Shown in pieces: positions 16,289 to 24,555 of a DNA stretch of 64,000 nt. Each line of letters starts with the position of its first letter. Within the stretch, counting starts at the first letter, position 1. The translations under genes and the position numbers were made by a program. The stretch comes from Streptomyces sp. L2. GTDB taxonomy: Bacteria > Actinomycetota > Actinomycetes > Streptomycetales > Streptomycetaceae. Location of the stretch: NCBI RefSeq assembly GCF_004124325.1, contig NZ_QBDT01000001.1:7130001-7194000 (forward strand), in the 5' to 3' direction. The notes beneath the pieces were generated by a model. It saw only the letters and a list, made by a program, of their open reading frames with translations, was not told the origin of the DNA and ran no database searches.

Positions 16289-16376
16289 CGGCGCTGCCGG
16301 CCGTACGACGAACCCCCACCGGCACAGCCAGCCGTACGACGCCGCCCGGATCGGCGCTGCCGGCCGTACGACGACA
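16289..16376. repeat. 31-32-bp tandem repeat, three units
   Basis: GCCGTACGACG occurs at 16300, 16331 and 16363 in a repeated context (CGGCGCTGCCG upstream in units 1 and 3). It fills most of the 167-base gap after the second acyl-CoA dehydrogenase gene and ends just before the ribosome site of the next gene. Confidence 0.75.
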
Positions 16377-16399
16377 CACACAGCGAAGGAGGACGACGG

Positions 16400-17311
16400 A
16401 TGACCGGTATCGAACGCGTGGGGATCGTCGGCTGCGGACAGATGGGCGCCGGCATCGCCGAGGTCTGCGCACGCGCCGGCGCACGGGTCGTGGTCGTCGA
16501 GCGCGACGCCGGAACCGCCCGTGCGGGCCTGCGCCGCATCAGCCGCTCTCTCGACCGCGCCACCACGAGCGGCAGACTCGACGCCGGGGCCCGCGAGGCC
16601 GCCGCGGCCCGGATCACCGTGGCCGACCAGATCGAGGCCCTCAACGACAGCGATCTCGTCGTGGAGGCGGTCGCCGAGGACGAGCGCCTCAAACTCGACG
16701 TGTTCACGCGACTGGACACCGTGGTCACCGGCGAGCACAGCATCCTCGCGACCAACACCTCCTCCCTCCCGGTGATCCGGCTGGCCACCGCGACACGGCG
16801 GCCCGAACGCGTTGTCGGCCTGCACTTCTTCAACCCCGTGCCGGTACTGCGGCTCGTCGAACTCGTCCCGTCCCTGCTCACCTCGGCCGGCACGGCCGCG
16901 CGCGCCGAGGAGTTCGTGACCGAGGTGCTCGGCAAGGAGGTCGTCCGGACCGGCGACCGGGCCGGCTTCGTCGTCAACGCGCTGCTGGTGCCGTACCTGC
17001 TCGCCGCCGTCCGGATGGTGGAGTCGGGCAGCGCGAGCGCCGAGGACGTCGACCGGGGGATGGTGCTCGGCTGCGCCCACCCCCTCGGTCCGCTGGCCCT
17101 GACCGACCTGATCGGCCTGGACACCACCCGGGCCATCGCCGAGTCGCTGTACGCCGAGTTCCGCGAGCCCCAGTACGTTCCGCCCCCGCTGCTCTCCCGG
17201 ATGGTGGAGGCCGGGCTGCTCGGGCGGAAGTCCGGGCGGGGCTTCCACACCTACGACGCACCGCCGCACCGCGCGGAATCGGCACCGGCGGGGGCGGCGG
17301 GGCCGGCGTGA
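16400..17311 (+). CDS. 3-hydroxyacyl-CoA dehydrogenase (3-hydroxybutyryl-CoA dehydrogenase type)
   Basis: A 303-residue NAD-dependent dehydrogenase. The Rossmann motif GCGQMGAGI lies at about residues 10-18; HFFNPVPV with the catalytic His follows, then the C-terminal domain with the DRAGFVVNALL and GLDTT signatures. The ATG has a clear GGAGG site. Together with the two acyl-CoA dehydrogenases it gives part of a beta-oxidation sequence, but no enoyl-CoA hydratase or thiolase gene is in the cluster. A carnitine-dehydrogenase-like activity on a free hydroxy acid is conceivable, since that enzyme belongs to the same superfamily, but nothing here proves it. Confidence 0.88.
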   Translation: MTGIERVGIVGCGQMGAGIAEVCARAGARVVVVERDAGTARAGLRRISRSLDRATTSGRLDAGAREAAAARITVADQIEALNDSDLVVEAVAEDERLKLDVFTRLDTVVTGEHSILATNTSSLPVIRLATATRRPERVVGLHFFNPVPVLRLVELVPSLLTSAGTAARAEEFVTEVLGKEVVRTGDRAGFVVNALLVPYLLAAVRMVESGSASAEDVDRGMVLGCAHPLGPLALTDLIGLDTTRAIAESLYAEFREPQYVPPPLLSRMVEAGLLGRKSGRGFHTYDAPPHRAESAPAGAAGPA

Positions 17312-17358
17312 GGGAAAATGGCCCCGGCGTACGACCACCGAACGAGGGGAGCCGCAGG

Positions 17359-17970
17359 GTGTCCACGAAGGTGCGCACGGCAGACACGCGCGAGCGCATC
17401 CTGACCGCGGCATGCGAGGTGATCGCCGACATCGGCTTCGAGAAGATCCGGATGCGGATGGTCGCCGAGCGGGCCGGGGTGTCGACGGCGCTGCTGCACT
17501 ACCACTTCGACACGCGGGAGAAGCTGTTCACCGAGGCGATGCGGCACTCCTTCGCGCACACCGCCGTCGACGTCGACCGGGACGCGGAGACCGCGCCGGC
17601 CTCCGTCATCCTGGCCCGGATCCTGCGCAACCTGCTGCCGACCGACCCCGAACTGCACCAGGACTGGCGGCTGTGGCAGGAACTGTGGGCCCGCGCCCTG
17701 CGCGACGAGGACACCCGCGTCTTCGCCGTCGACCTGTACGCGCAGCTCCACGCCTGGGTCGCCGACGCCGTACGGCGTGGCATCGCCTCCGGCGAGTTCA
17801 CCCCGGCCGACGTGGACGACCTCAGCACGCTCGTGCTGTCCCTGTGCGACGGCTACGGCATCCGCCTGATGCTGCGCGACCCGGCGGTCACCGTGGACGG
17901 GGCCCTCGCCGCGATCTGGCGGCACGTGGCCGCGGCGCTCGGGCTGCCGGACACCGTCCCCGCCGGGTGA
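17359..17970 (+). CDS. TetR-family transcriptional regulator
   Basis: A 203-residue regulator with the TetR DNA-binding segment RERILTAACEVIADIGFEKIRMRMVAERAGVS.. within the first 50 residues, ending in the LLHYHFDTREKLF recognition region, followed by a helical ligand domain. I chose the GTG at 17359 because it has a GAGGGGAG site; an upstream GTG at 17308 overlaps the previous stop but adds residues without family support. As the last gene of the catabolic operon it is the natural repressor for the CTGACTAA-type palindromes at 9162 and 9219. Confidence 0.87.
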   Translation: MSTKVRTADTRERILTAACEVIADIGFEKIRMRMVAERAGVSTALLHYHFDTREKLFTEAMRHSFAHTAVDVDRDAETAPASVILARILRNLLPTDPELHQDWRLWQELWARALRDEDTRVFAVDLYAQLHAWVADAVRRGIASGEFTPADVDDLSTLVLSLCDGYGIRLMLRDPAVTVDGALAAIWRHVAAALGLPDTVPAG

Positions 17971-18050
17971 GGGGCTCGCCTTCGCCGAGGCGGGGTACTC
18001 GGACCGCGGAAACCGTACGACCGAGCACGACACGGGCGGGAGGCGTCGGG

Positions 18051-18182
18051 ATGAGCGAGTACACGACTCCGTCCCAGGCGGAGGGCGAGCCGGACGAGGA
18101 CGTCACGGAGGCGGCCGAGCCGCAGCGGACGACGCCCTCGCAGGCGGAGGGTGAGGACGACGACGAGGAGTCGTCCCGCTGA
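18051..18182 (+). CDS. 43-residue acidic peptide with a duplicated TTPSQAEGE motif
   Basis: A short gene with a strong GGGAGG ribosome site and ATG start. The product holds two copies of TTPSQAEGE, each followed by an acidic run (PDED and DDDEE), and has no hydrophobic segment. I do not recognise an assigned function. The arrangement of Thr pairs ahead of clustered Glu/Asp recalls precursor peptides of omega-ester (graspetide) RiPPs, but no dedicated ATP-grasp ligase gene is adjacent. A small regulatory or intrinsically disordered protein is equally possible. It sits between the TetR gene and the convergent DauR-like gene, 16 bases from the latter's stop. Confidence 0.65.
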   Translation: MSEYTTPSQAEGEPDEDVTEAAEPQRTTPSQAEGEDDDEESSR

Positions 18183-18198
18183 CCCACCGCGGCGGTCC

Positions 18199-19455
18199 TC
18201 AGTCCCCGTCGCCTGGGCCCCGGGCCGCCGCCAGGTAGTTGTACGCCGAGGCCCGGGAGATGCCGAGCCGGGCGGCGACCTGCTGGACCGCCCCGCGGAC
18301 GGCGAACACCCCGCGCCGGTCGAGATCGCGGAACAGCGCCAGCCGTTCCGCGCGCGGCAGCTGGACCCACGCCGTGCCGTGCGCCGGCTGCCGGGTGTCG
18401 ACGACGGCGTCCACCACCGCGCCGATGTCGTCGCCGAACGTCGTCGTCGGCACGGCCTCGGGCGCGGGCCCCGCGACACCGGCCAGCTCGCCGGTCAGGG
18501 CGTGCACCTGCCCCAGCGCGGTCACGTCCAGATTGACGCAGAGCGCCCCGAACACGGCGCCGCCGGAATCGCGCAGCAGCATCGTCGAGGACTTGACCAG
18601 CTTCCCGTCCGTCGTGCGCGTCAGGTAGTTCAGCTCGTCGCTCGCCTCGTCGCCCCGGGCCAGCAGCCGCATGCCGATCTCGCTCATCGAGCCGCCGACC
18701 CCGCGCCCCGTGACCGATCCGGCGAGAGCGACGACGGAGTGCTCGGGCCGCCGGAAGTCGTGGATCACCACCTCGCACATCGCCCCGAAGGTCGCCGCGA
18801 TCCCGTCGATCACCGGCGTCAGCGCGGCGATGACAGCATCCCGCTCACCACCCGTGCCGCCGCCCGGCCCGCCGTCCACCCGGCCGGGCCCGGAGCCCGC
18901 GCCGCCCGGTCCGGGATCCGCCTGCCCGGGCCCGGAGCCCGCGCTGCTGGGTCCGGGGTCTGCCTGCCCGGGCCCGGCACCCGCGCTGCTGGGTCCGGGG
19001 TCTGCCTGCCCGGGCCCGGCACCCGCGCTGCTGGGTCCGGGGTCTGCCTGCCCGGGCCTGGAGTCCGCGCTGCTGGGTCCGGGGTCTGCCTGGCCGGGCC
19101 CGGCGTCCGCGCCGCCCGGTCCCGCATCCGCGCCGTCCGGCCTCGTGCCCGAGCCGTCGGATACCCCCTCCGTGCCGCCCGGTCCCGCATCCGCGCCGTC
19201 CGGCCTCGTGCCCGAGCCGTCGGATACCCCCTCCGTGCCGCCCGGTCCCGCATCCGCGCCGTCCGGTCCCGTGCCCGAGCCGTCGGATACCCCCTCCGTG
19301 CCGCCCGGTCCCGCATCCGCGCCGTCCGGCCTCGTGCCCGAGCCGTCGGATACCCCCTCCGCGCCGTCCGGTCCCGCGTTCACGCCGCCCGGTCCCGCCC
19401 CCGTGCCGCCCGGTGCGGGGGGAGTCACCGCTGACCGCGCCTGTGCCTCTGTCAT
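18199..19455 (-). CDS. DauR/YheO-like PAS-HTH regulator with repetitive N-terminus
   Basis: The conserved part is the last 215 or so residues: a YheO-type PAS domain (FGAMCEVVIHDFRRPEHSVV onward) and a C-terminal helix-turn-helix ending in RLGISRASAYNYLA, as in the D-arginine regulator DauR. Ahead of it lies about 195 residues of Gly/Pro/Ala/Asp/Ser repeats, which is not a normal part of the family (typically about 220-240 residues in all). The ATG at 19455 follows a good GGAGG site, so the repeats are probably translated. The gene faces the PLP dehydratase gene, which it may control in response to an amino acid. Confidence 0.85.
   Translation of the reverse strand: MTEAQARSAVTPPAPGGTGAGPGGVNAGPDGAEGVSDGSGTRPDGADAGPGGTEGVSDGSGTGPDGADAGPGGTEGVSDGSGTRPDGADAGPGGTEGVSDGSGTRPDGADAGPGGADAGPGQADPGPSSADSRPGQADPGPSSAGAGPGQADPGPSSAGAGPGQADPGPSSAGSGPGQADPGPGGAGSGPGRVDGGPGGGTGGERDAVIAALTPVIDGIAATFGAMCEVVIHDFRRPEHSVVALAGSVTGRGVGGSMSEIGMRLLARGDEASDELNYLTRTTDGKLVKSSTMLLRDSGGAVFGALCVNLDVTALGQVHALTGELAGVAGPAPEAVPTTTFGDDIGAVVDAVVDTRQPAHGTAWVQLPRAERLALFRDLDRRGVFAVRGAVQQVAARLGISRASAYNYLAAARGPGDGD
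18906..19115. repeat. 42-bp in-frame tandem repeat, five units
   Basis: Equivalent points occur at 18921, 18963, 19005, 19047 and 19089, an exact 42-base period. It encodes 14-residue units of the type GQADPGPSSAGAGP in the DauR-like protein's N-terminal half. The period keeps the reading frame. Confidence 0.9.
19120..19371. repeat. 63-bp in-frame tandem repeat, four units
   Basis: GTCGGATACCCC recurs at 19156, 19219, 19282 and 19345, an exact 63-base period. It encodes 21-residue units (GTEGVSDGSG.. PDGADAGPG) at the N-terminal end of the DauR-like protein, next to the 42-base array. Confidence 0.9.
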
Positions 19456-19508
19456 CCGCTCGCCTCCGATGCGCCGTGCGCCGCCCGAACTGGGCATCTG
19501 GACTTTCC

Positions 19509-19523
19509 GTCTATATGTTAGAC
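19509..19523. promoter_or_regulatory. Inverted repeat GTCTA-N5-TAGAC between regulator and dehydratase genes
   Basis: GTCTATATGTTAGAC is an A/T-rich palindrome in the divergent gap, about 55 bases from the regulator start and 87 bases from the dehydratase start. A binding site for the DauR-like regulator, or overlap with promoter elements, is the simplest reading. Confidence 0.5.
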
Positions 19524-19609
19524 AATGTTTCCAGAACCCGGTGGCTCCGGGCCACAGCGGTCCCGGAGGTCACGGCGACAGCCGACCGCGCCCAGAACGG
19601 AGTACGTAC

Positions 19610-20581
19610 ATGCCCGACACCCAGCGCGTCACGCTCCAGGACGTCAGGGACGCGGCGGAGCGGATCAAGGGCGTCGCCCACCGCACCCCCGTCCTGCGCT
19701 CGCGCACCCTGGACGAACTGGTCGGCGCCGAGGTGCACATCAAGTGCGAGAACCTCCAGCGCGTCGGCGCCTTCAAGTTCCGCGGCGCGTACAACGCGGC
19801 CTCCCGGCTGTCCCCCGAGCAATTGGCCAAGGGCATCGCCGCCTACTCCTCTGGCAACCACGCGCAGGCCGTGGCCCTCGCCGCCAGGGAACTCGGCACC
19901 ACCGCGGTCATCGTGATGCCCGAGGACACCCCGCGCGCCAAGCTGGAGGCGACCGCCGGCTACGGCGCCGAGATCGTCACCTACGACCGCTACACCGGCG
20001 ACCGGGTCGCGATCGGCGAGGCCCTCGCCGCCGAGCGCGGCCTCACCCTCGTACCGCCGTACGAGCACCCGCACATCATCGCCGGGCAGGGTACGGCCGC
20101 CCTGGAGCTGATCGAGGAAGCCGGGGAGCTGGACGCGCTGGTCGTGCCGGTCGGCGGCGGCGGGCTGATCGCCGGCAGCGCCGTGGCCGCCAAGGGGCTG
20201 CTCCCGGAAGTCCGGGTCATCGGCGTCGAACCGGAGGCGGGTGACGACACCAAGCGGTCCCTCGAAGCCGGCCACCGGGTGTCCATCCCGGTGCCGCGCA
20301 CCATCGCCGACGGGCAGGCCGCCGAGATCCCCGGCGAACTGACCTTCTCCCTCAACCGCCTTCTCCTCGACGGCATCGCACTGGTCAGCGACGAGCAGAT
20401 CCGGGACGCGATGCGCTTCGCCTTCGAGCGCCTGAAGACGGTCGTCGAGCCCAGCGGCGCCAGCGCGCTCGCCGCCCTGCTCGCCCACCGCGTCGAGGCG
20501 CTGCCGCCCCGCGTCGGCGTCATCCTGTCCGGCGGCAACGTCGGCGCGGAACGGTTCGCCGAACTCGTCGGCGGCAACTGA
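19610..20581 (+). CDS. Threonine/serine dehydratase-family PLP enzyme
   Basis: A 323-residue fold-type II PLP enzyme. The PLP lysine lies in FKFRGAYNA, with SGNHAQA, the glycine loop VPVGGGGLIAG and the C-terminal SGGNV. The length and the lack of a C-terminal ACT domain match catabolic threonine dehydratases, serine racemases and 3-hydroxyaspartate dehydratases, which sequence alone does not separate. It would deaminate a beta-hydroxy amino acid to a 2-oxo acid and ammonia. It is divergent from the DauR-like regulator, whose relatives often sit next to amino acid catabolic genes. Confidence 0.85.
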   Translation: MPDTQRVTLQDVRDAAERIKGVAHRTPVLRSRTLDELVGAEVHIKCENLQRVGAFKFRGAYNAASRLSPEQLAKGIAAYSSGNHAQAVALAARELGTTAVIVMPEDTPRAKLEATAGYGAEIVTYDRYTGDRVAIGEALAAERGLTLVPPYEHPHIIAGQGTAALELIEEAGELDALVVPVGGGGLIAGSAVAAKGLLPEVRVIGVEPEAGDDTKRSLEAGHRVSIPVPRTIADGQAAEIPGELTFSLNRLLLDGIALVSDEQIRDAMRFAFERLKTVVEPSGASALAALLAHRVEALPPRVGVILSGGNVGAERFAELVGGN

Positions 20582-20729
20582 ACCCCACCCGGGGCCCGGC
20601 GAGCGACGGCAGTACGGCGGACGGGCCCGGCGGCCGGCAGCCGGCGCGTGCCGGGCCCGCGCCGGTGGCATGATCCGCCGGACAGGCCATAGCCTCGACG
20701 GGACACGTCTGGACAGGTAGGGCGGCGAC

Positions 20730-22235
20730 ATGACGCACCCGCAGGACCCCAGTGAGAGCGGGGCCGACGGCCGGCGGCTCCAGGTGGAGACCCACGGGCT
20801 CGACGTGATCGGGGACGCGGCCCGCAAGGGCACCCCGGGCACGCTGTTCTGGCCGTGGTTCGGCGCGAACGTCTCCGTGCTCGGACTCAGCTACGGCGCC
20901 TTCGCGTTCGGCTTCGGCATCTCCTTCTGGCAGGCCCTCGTCGCCGGAGTCCTCGGCATCGTCGTCTCGTTCCTGCTCTGCGGGTTCATCGCGGTCGCCG
21001 GGAAACGCGGCTCGGCGCCCACGATGGTGCTCAGCCGGGCCGCCTACGGCGTGCGCGGCAACCGGCTGCCGTCCGTCATCTCCTGGATGCTCACCGTCGG
21101 CTGGGAGACCGTCCTCACCGCGCTCGCCACCCTGGCCACCGCGACCGTCTTCGACCGCCTCGGTTGGGGCGGCGGCACCGAGACGAAGATCGTCGCCCTC
21201 ATGGTCGTGGCAGCGCTGACCGTCGTGGGCGGGGTGATGGGCTTCGACCTCATCATGCGCCTGCAGACGGTGATCACCGTGGTCACCGGCGTGCTCACGA
21301 TCGTCTACGTCGCCCTCGTCGCCGACCACGTCCACTGGAGCACGGTCAGCGCCGTACCCGCGGGCTCCGCCCAGGAGTTCATCGGCGCCCTCGTGTTCAT
21401 GATGACCGGCTTCGGCCTCGGCTGGGTCAACGCCGCCGCCGACTACTCCCGCTACCTGCCCCGCGGTTCGTCGAGCCGGCGCGTGATCGGCTGGACCACC
21501 TTCGGCGCCTCGGTCGCCCCGCTGCTCCTGCTCGTCTTCGGCCTGCTGCTGGCCGGCTCCTCCGCCACGCTCAGCAAGGCCATCGCGGCCGACCCGATCG
21601 GCGCCCTGACGACCATCCTGCCCACCTGGTTCCTGGTGCCGTTCGCCGTGGTCGCCGTACTCGGCCTGGTCGGCGGCGCGGTCCTGGACATCTACTCCTC
21701 CGGCCTGGCCCTGCTCTCCGCCGGACTGCGCGTGCCCCGCTATCTCGCCGCGCTGTTCGACGGCGTTCTGATGATCGCCGGATCCATCTACATCGTCTTC
21801 TTCGCCGACGACTTCCTCGGCCAGTTCATGGGATTCCTCACCACCCTCGGCGTGCCGATCGCCGCCTGGTGCGGAGTCATGCTCGCCGACCTCGCGCTGC
21901 GCCGCCGCGACTACGACGAGGGCGACCTGTTCCGCCCGCACGGACGCTACGGCGACGTCGCCGCCCTGCCCCTGCTGCTGACCCTCGCGGCGACCGCCGT
22001 CGGCTGGGGCCTGGTCACCAACACGGCCGCGAGCTGGCTCACCTGGCAGGGCTATCTGCTCGGCCCGTTCGGGCTCGGCGGCAAGAGCGGGGCCTGGGCG
22101 TACGCCAACCTCGGTGTCCTGGTCGCCCTGGCGCTCGCCTTCCTCGGCACCCTGCTGCTGGGCCGGGGGAGGGTGCGCGAGCAGGAGGCGAAGGCGCTCA
22201 GCCAAGAGGCCGGCGAGGGGGCGTACAGCGCATGA
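20730..22235 (+). CDS. NCS1-family nucleobase/cytosine-type permease
   Basis: A 501-residue integral membrane protein with about twelve hydrophobic spans. The N-terminal GTLFWPWFGANVSVLGLSYG is the NCS1 signature region, and AADYSRYLP in the middle is also typical of cytosine/purine and hydantoin permeases. The stop overlaps the start of a cysteine hydrolase gene by four bases, so the two are probably one transport-and-hydrolysis unit for a nitrogenous heterocycle. The cargo could be a pyrimidine, purine, thiamine precursor or related compound. Confidence 0.9.
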   Translation: MTHPQDPSESGADGRRLQVETHGLDVIGDAARKGTPGTLFWPWFGANVSVLGLSYGAFAFGFGISFWQALVAGVLGIVVSFLLCGFIAVAGKRGSAPTMVLSRAAYGVRGNRLPSVISWMLTVGWETVLTALATLATATVFDRLGWGGGTETKIVALMVVAALTVVGGVMGFDLIMRLQTVITVVTGVLTIVYVALVADHVHWSTVSAVPAGSAQEFIGALVFMMTGFGLGWVNAAADYSRYLPRGSSSRRVIGWTTFGASVAPLLLLVFGLLLAGSSATLSKAIAADPIGALTTILPTWFLVPFAVVAVLGLVGGAVLDIYSSGLALLSAGLRVPRYLAALFDGVLMIAGSIYIVFFADDFLGQFMGFLTTLGVPIAAWCGVMLADLALRRRDYDEGDLFRPHGRYGDVAALPLLLTLAATAVGWGLVTNTAASWLTWQGYLLGPFGLGGKSGAWAYANLGVLVALALAFLGTLLLGRGRVREQEAKALSQEAGEGAYSA

Positions 22236-22789
22236 CCTCCGGACACCTCGCGGTCATCGACATGCAGCACGTCTTCGCGGACCCGGCGAGCCCCTGGGCC
22301 ACCCCCCGCTTCGCCGACGCGGCCGCGGGCGTACGACGGCTGCTGCCGGACTTCGGCGACCGCGTCACCTTCACTCGCTTCGTGGCCCCCGCGCAGCCCA
22401 CCGGGGCCTGGCGCGCCTACTACGACCGCTGGCCCTTCGCCCTCCAGCCCCCGGACGCCGGACTGTGGCGGCTGACGGAGGAGTTCGCGGACCGTGCCGC
22501 GCACGTCGTGGACGCCCCCACGTTCGGGAAATGGACCCCGCCGCTGGCCGACCGCGTCGGTCCGGACGGCCCGCTGGTGCTGGCCGGCGTCAGCACCGAC
22601 TGCTGCGTGCTGTCCACCGCCCTGGCCGCCGCCGACGCCGGCACCGAGGTGCTGGTCGTGGCCGACGCCTGCGCCGGAGTCGACGACGACTCCCACATCA
22701 AGGCACTGCACGTCATGGACCTCTACCGGCCCTTGATCCGGGTCACCACCGTCGACGACCTGCTCGCCGGCGCCGGCACCCCGGCATGA
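22232..22789 (+). CDS. Isochorismatase-family cysteine hydrolase
   Basis: A 185-residue hydrolase. The catalytic triad of the family is visible as Asp10 (AVIDMQ), Lys100 (FGKWTPP) and Cys125 in STDCCV. Members hydrolyse N-carbamoyl compounds, nicotinamide or peroxyureidoacrylate. Translational coupling to the NCS1 permease suggests that it acts on the imported compound or a derivative. An N-carbamoylsarcosine-type or ureidoacrylate-type amidohydrolase would fit. Confidence 0.88.
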   Translation: MTSGHLAVIDMQHVFADPASPWATPRFADAAAGVRRLLPDFGDRVTFTRFVAPAQPTGAWRAYYDRWPFALQPPDAGLWRLTEEFADRAAHVVDAPTFGKWTPPLADRVGPDGPLVLAGVSTDCCVLSTALAAADAGTEVLVVADACAGVDDDSHIKALHVMDLYRPLIRVTTVDDLLAGAGTPA

Positions 22790-22922
22790 CCGGTGTGCCG
22801 CCCAGGCACCGGCACGGACGCGCAGGCATGCCTTGTGGCCGCCGTGGGTACGCGAGGCGGGAGCACGCCCGGGCACACCGGTCCGTGCGGCCCGTAAGAC
22901 CGCCGCTACCTGGGGATCTGCC

Positions 22923-23321
22923 ATGGAGACACCCGCACACGACGACCTTCCGACGCCGGCCGAACAGGCGCTCGACGCGCTGGCCGTCAACGCCGACGAC
23001 CAGGCCGCGCTGGACACCCTCGCACACAGCGAGGTGCTCATACCGGTGCCGGACGACGCGGTGGACGGAGAGGGAGCCGACGCCTCGACGGTCGCCCTGC
23101 CCGTCCTGGAACAGCCCGGGGGTGAACCGGTCGTGCCCGTGTTCACCTCGGAGGTCGAGATGGCCGGCCTGCTGCCGTTCGTCTCCCGCTACCGCCTGAT
23201 ACCGCTCGGCGCCCTCGCCTCGCAGTGGCCCGAGGACGACCTGTCCCTCGCCATCGACGGCAACTCCACCCACGCGCTGACGCTCACCTCGCAGGGGGTG
23301 CGCACACTGCTGGCCCGGTGA
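22923..23321 (+). CDS. SseB-like domain protein
   Basis: A 132-residue protein with an SseB N-terminal-type domain: TPAEQALDAL near the start, EVLIPVPDD, then VPVFTSEVEMAGLLPF and the LALDGNS-like segment seen as LAIDGNSTHAL. No catalytic motif, signal peptide or membrane span is visible. The ATG has GGGGAT upstream. In Streptomyces, SseB-domain proteins are numerous and of unknown role. Confidence 0.8.
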   Translation: METPAHDDLPTPAEQALDALAVNADDQAALDTLAHSEVLIPVPDDAVDGEGADASTVALPVLEQPGGEPVVPVFTSEVEMAGLLPFVSRYRLIPLGALASQWPEDDLSLAIDGNSTHALTLTSQGVRTLLAR

Positions 23322-23395
23322 ACCGGGAGCTGAACGGGGGAGTGCCCGCGCCGCCGTCCCGGTGACACCGGGGCTCCGGCGGGCCGGGGCTGCTC

Positions 23396-23418
23396 CTGCG
23401 GCCGGGCCCGGGCCGCAG
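23396..23418. terminator. Probable bidirectional terminator hairpin
   Basis: CTGCGGCC and GGCCGCAG form a perfect 8-base stem around a 7-base loop between the convergent SseB-like and MarR genes. There is no U-tract, which is normal for GC-rich actinobacteria. Confidence 0.55.
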
Positions 23419-23462
23419 GCCGCCGATTCAGCGCCGGTCGTCGCCTCCTCGCCCTCGGCGCC

Positions 23463-23861
23463 CTAGTCGCCGCCCTCGGTGAGCATCCGCCCGAGCACCG
23501 CCCGCTGCAGCGGGCGGACCTCGGCGTGCAGGGCGCGGCCCTTGCCGGTCAGGGCCACCCACACCCCGCGCCGGTCCTCCGCGCACACCGAGCGTTCGAC
23601 CAGACCCTCCTTCTCCAGCCGGCCGATCAGCCGGGACAGCGCGCTCTGGCTGAGATGCACCCGTCCGACCAGGTTCTGCACCCGGCACTGGTCGCCCGCC
23701 TCGGGCGACTCGGAGGCCAGGATGTCCAGCACCTCGAAGTCGCTGGCGCCCAGCCCGTGCGGGTGCAGGACACGGTCGATCTCGCACATCGTGCGCGCGT
23801 GGACCGTGAGGATGTCCCGCCAGCGTTCTTCGAGCCGGGCGTCGGCCGTCTTGACTGCCAT
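23463..23861 (-). CDS. MarR-family transcriptional regulator
   Basis: A 132-residue winged-helix regulator. The DNA-binding core is LVGRVHLSQSALSRLIGRLEKEGLVER, and the wing follows at EDRRGVWVALTGKGRAL. There are three Cys residues (Cys26, Cys59 and Cys93) that could sense oxidants, though this is speculative. The nearest divergent target is not obvious, since the VOC gene runs the same way 85 bases upstream. It may regulate only itself through the inverted repeat just upstream. Confidence 0.9.
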   Translation of the reverse strand: MAVKTADARLEERWRDILTVHARTMCEIDRVLHPHGLGASDFEVLDILASESPEAGDQCRVQNLVGRVHLSQSALSRLIGRLEKEGLVERSVCAEDRRGVWVALTGKGRALHAEVRPLQRAVLGRMLTEGGD

Positions 23862-23891
23862 ACCCGCACCGTAGCACCGATCCGGCCAATC

Positions 23892-23905
23892 GTTGAGTGT
23901 GCAAC
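23892..23905. promoter_or_regulatory. MarR-like operator GTTG-N6-CAAC
   Basis: GTTGAGTGTGCAAC lies about 30 bases upstream of the MarR gene. It resembles TTGCA-type palindromes bound by MarR proteins and also the TGCAACTAGTTGCA site at 63452 in front of the reductase gene. Confidence 0.55.
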
Positions 23906-23946
23906 TAATGCGGGTGGTGGCGGGCGTGACGGCAGCTGCGCCATGC

Positions 23947-24297
23947 TCAGGCGGACGGGTCCTGCAGCAGGCCGACCAGGTTGCCGTCGGCGTCCTTCAC
24001 GGAGGCGATCAGCCGGCCGTTGCCGACGTCGCGCACGTCCTGTACCACCTCGGCGCCGGCCTCCAGCAGCCCCGCCAGACGCTCCCGGAGATCCGTCACG
24101 TGCCAGTACGGCACCGGCCCGGTCAGCCCCTGGGCGTGCCCGTTGGGGTCGAGCCCGACATCCTGCCCCTCGGCCTTGAAGCCGACGTAGTACGGCTGGT
24201 CCGCGTACGGCTCGACCCCGAGCAACGCGGTGAACAGGGCCTTGGCCCGCCCCAGGTCCTTGACGGGGTAGATGATCGTCTGCACACCTGCGGTCAT
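23947..24297 (-). CDS. VOC (glyoxalase/bleomycin-resistance) fold protein
   Basis: A 116-residue single-domain protein with the paired beta-alpha-beta-beta-beta pattern of the VOC superfamily: TIIYPVKDLGRAKALFTALLGVEP at the start and KDADGNLVGLLQ at the end. I chose the ATG at 24297 because the GAGGAG site is eight bases away; a GTG three codons upstream is too close to it. Proteins of this kind are often found in Streptomyces without assigned substrate. Confidence 0.85.
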   Translation of the reverse strand: MTAGVQTIIYPVKDLGRAKALFTALLGVEPYADQPYYVGFKAEGQDVGLDPNGHAQGLTGPVPYWHVTDLRERLAGLLEAGAEVVQDVRDVGNGRLIASVKDADGNLVGLLQDPSA

Positions 24298-24555
24298 GGG
24301 ACTCACTCCTCGATTACGGCACCCGGCGGGTTCCTCCTCGCCGGTGCCTTCACGCTACGGCCGCAAGCCCCACCCCGGCTTCTCCGATCCTGACCGCTTG
24401 CGAACTCCGCCCGGGCGCTCTCCTCCCCGACGGCGCCTATTGAGTCGTACGGCCGTTCGGTACCGGACAACGGGTGGTGAGTCGGGCGTGTGGCGGCGTC
24501 GGGCGGGTCACAGTGGGAAGCGGCGGACGAGGAGGCCGGGACGGAGGCGGGGCGG

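Noticed and set aside
18819..19316. Arg-rich repeat protein opposite the DauR-like gene
   Set aside because: It is the same repetitive DNA read in another frame. The DauR-like frame is supported by the downstream PAS and HTH domains.
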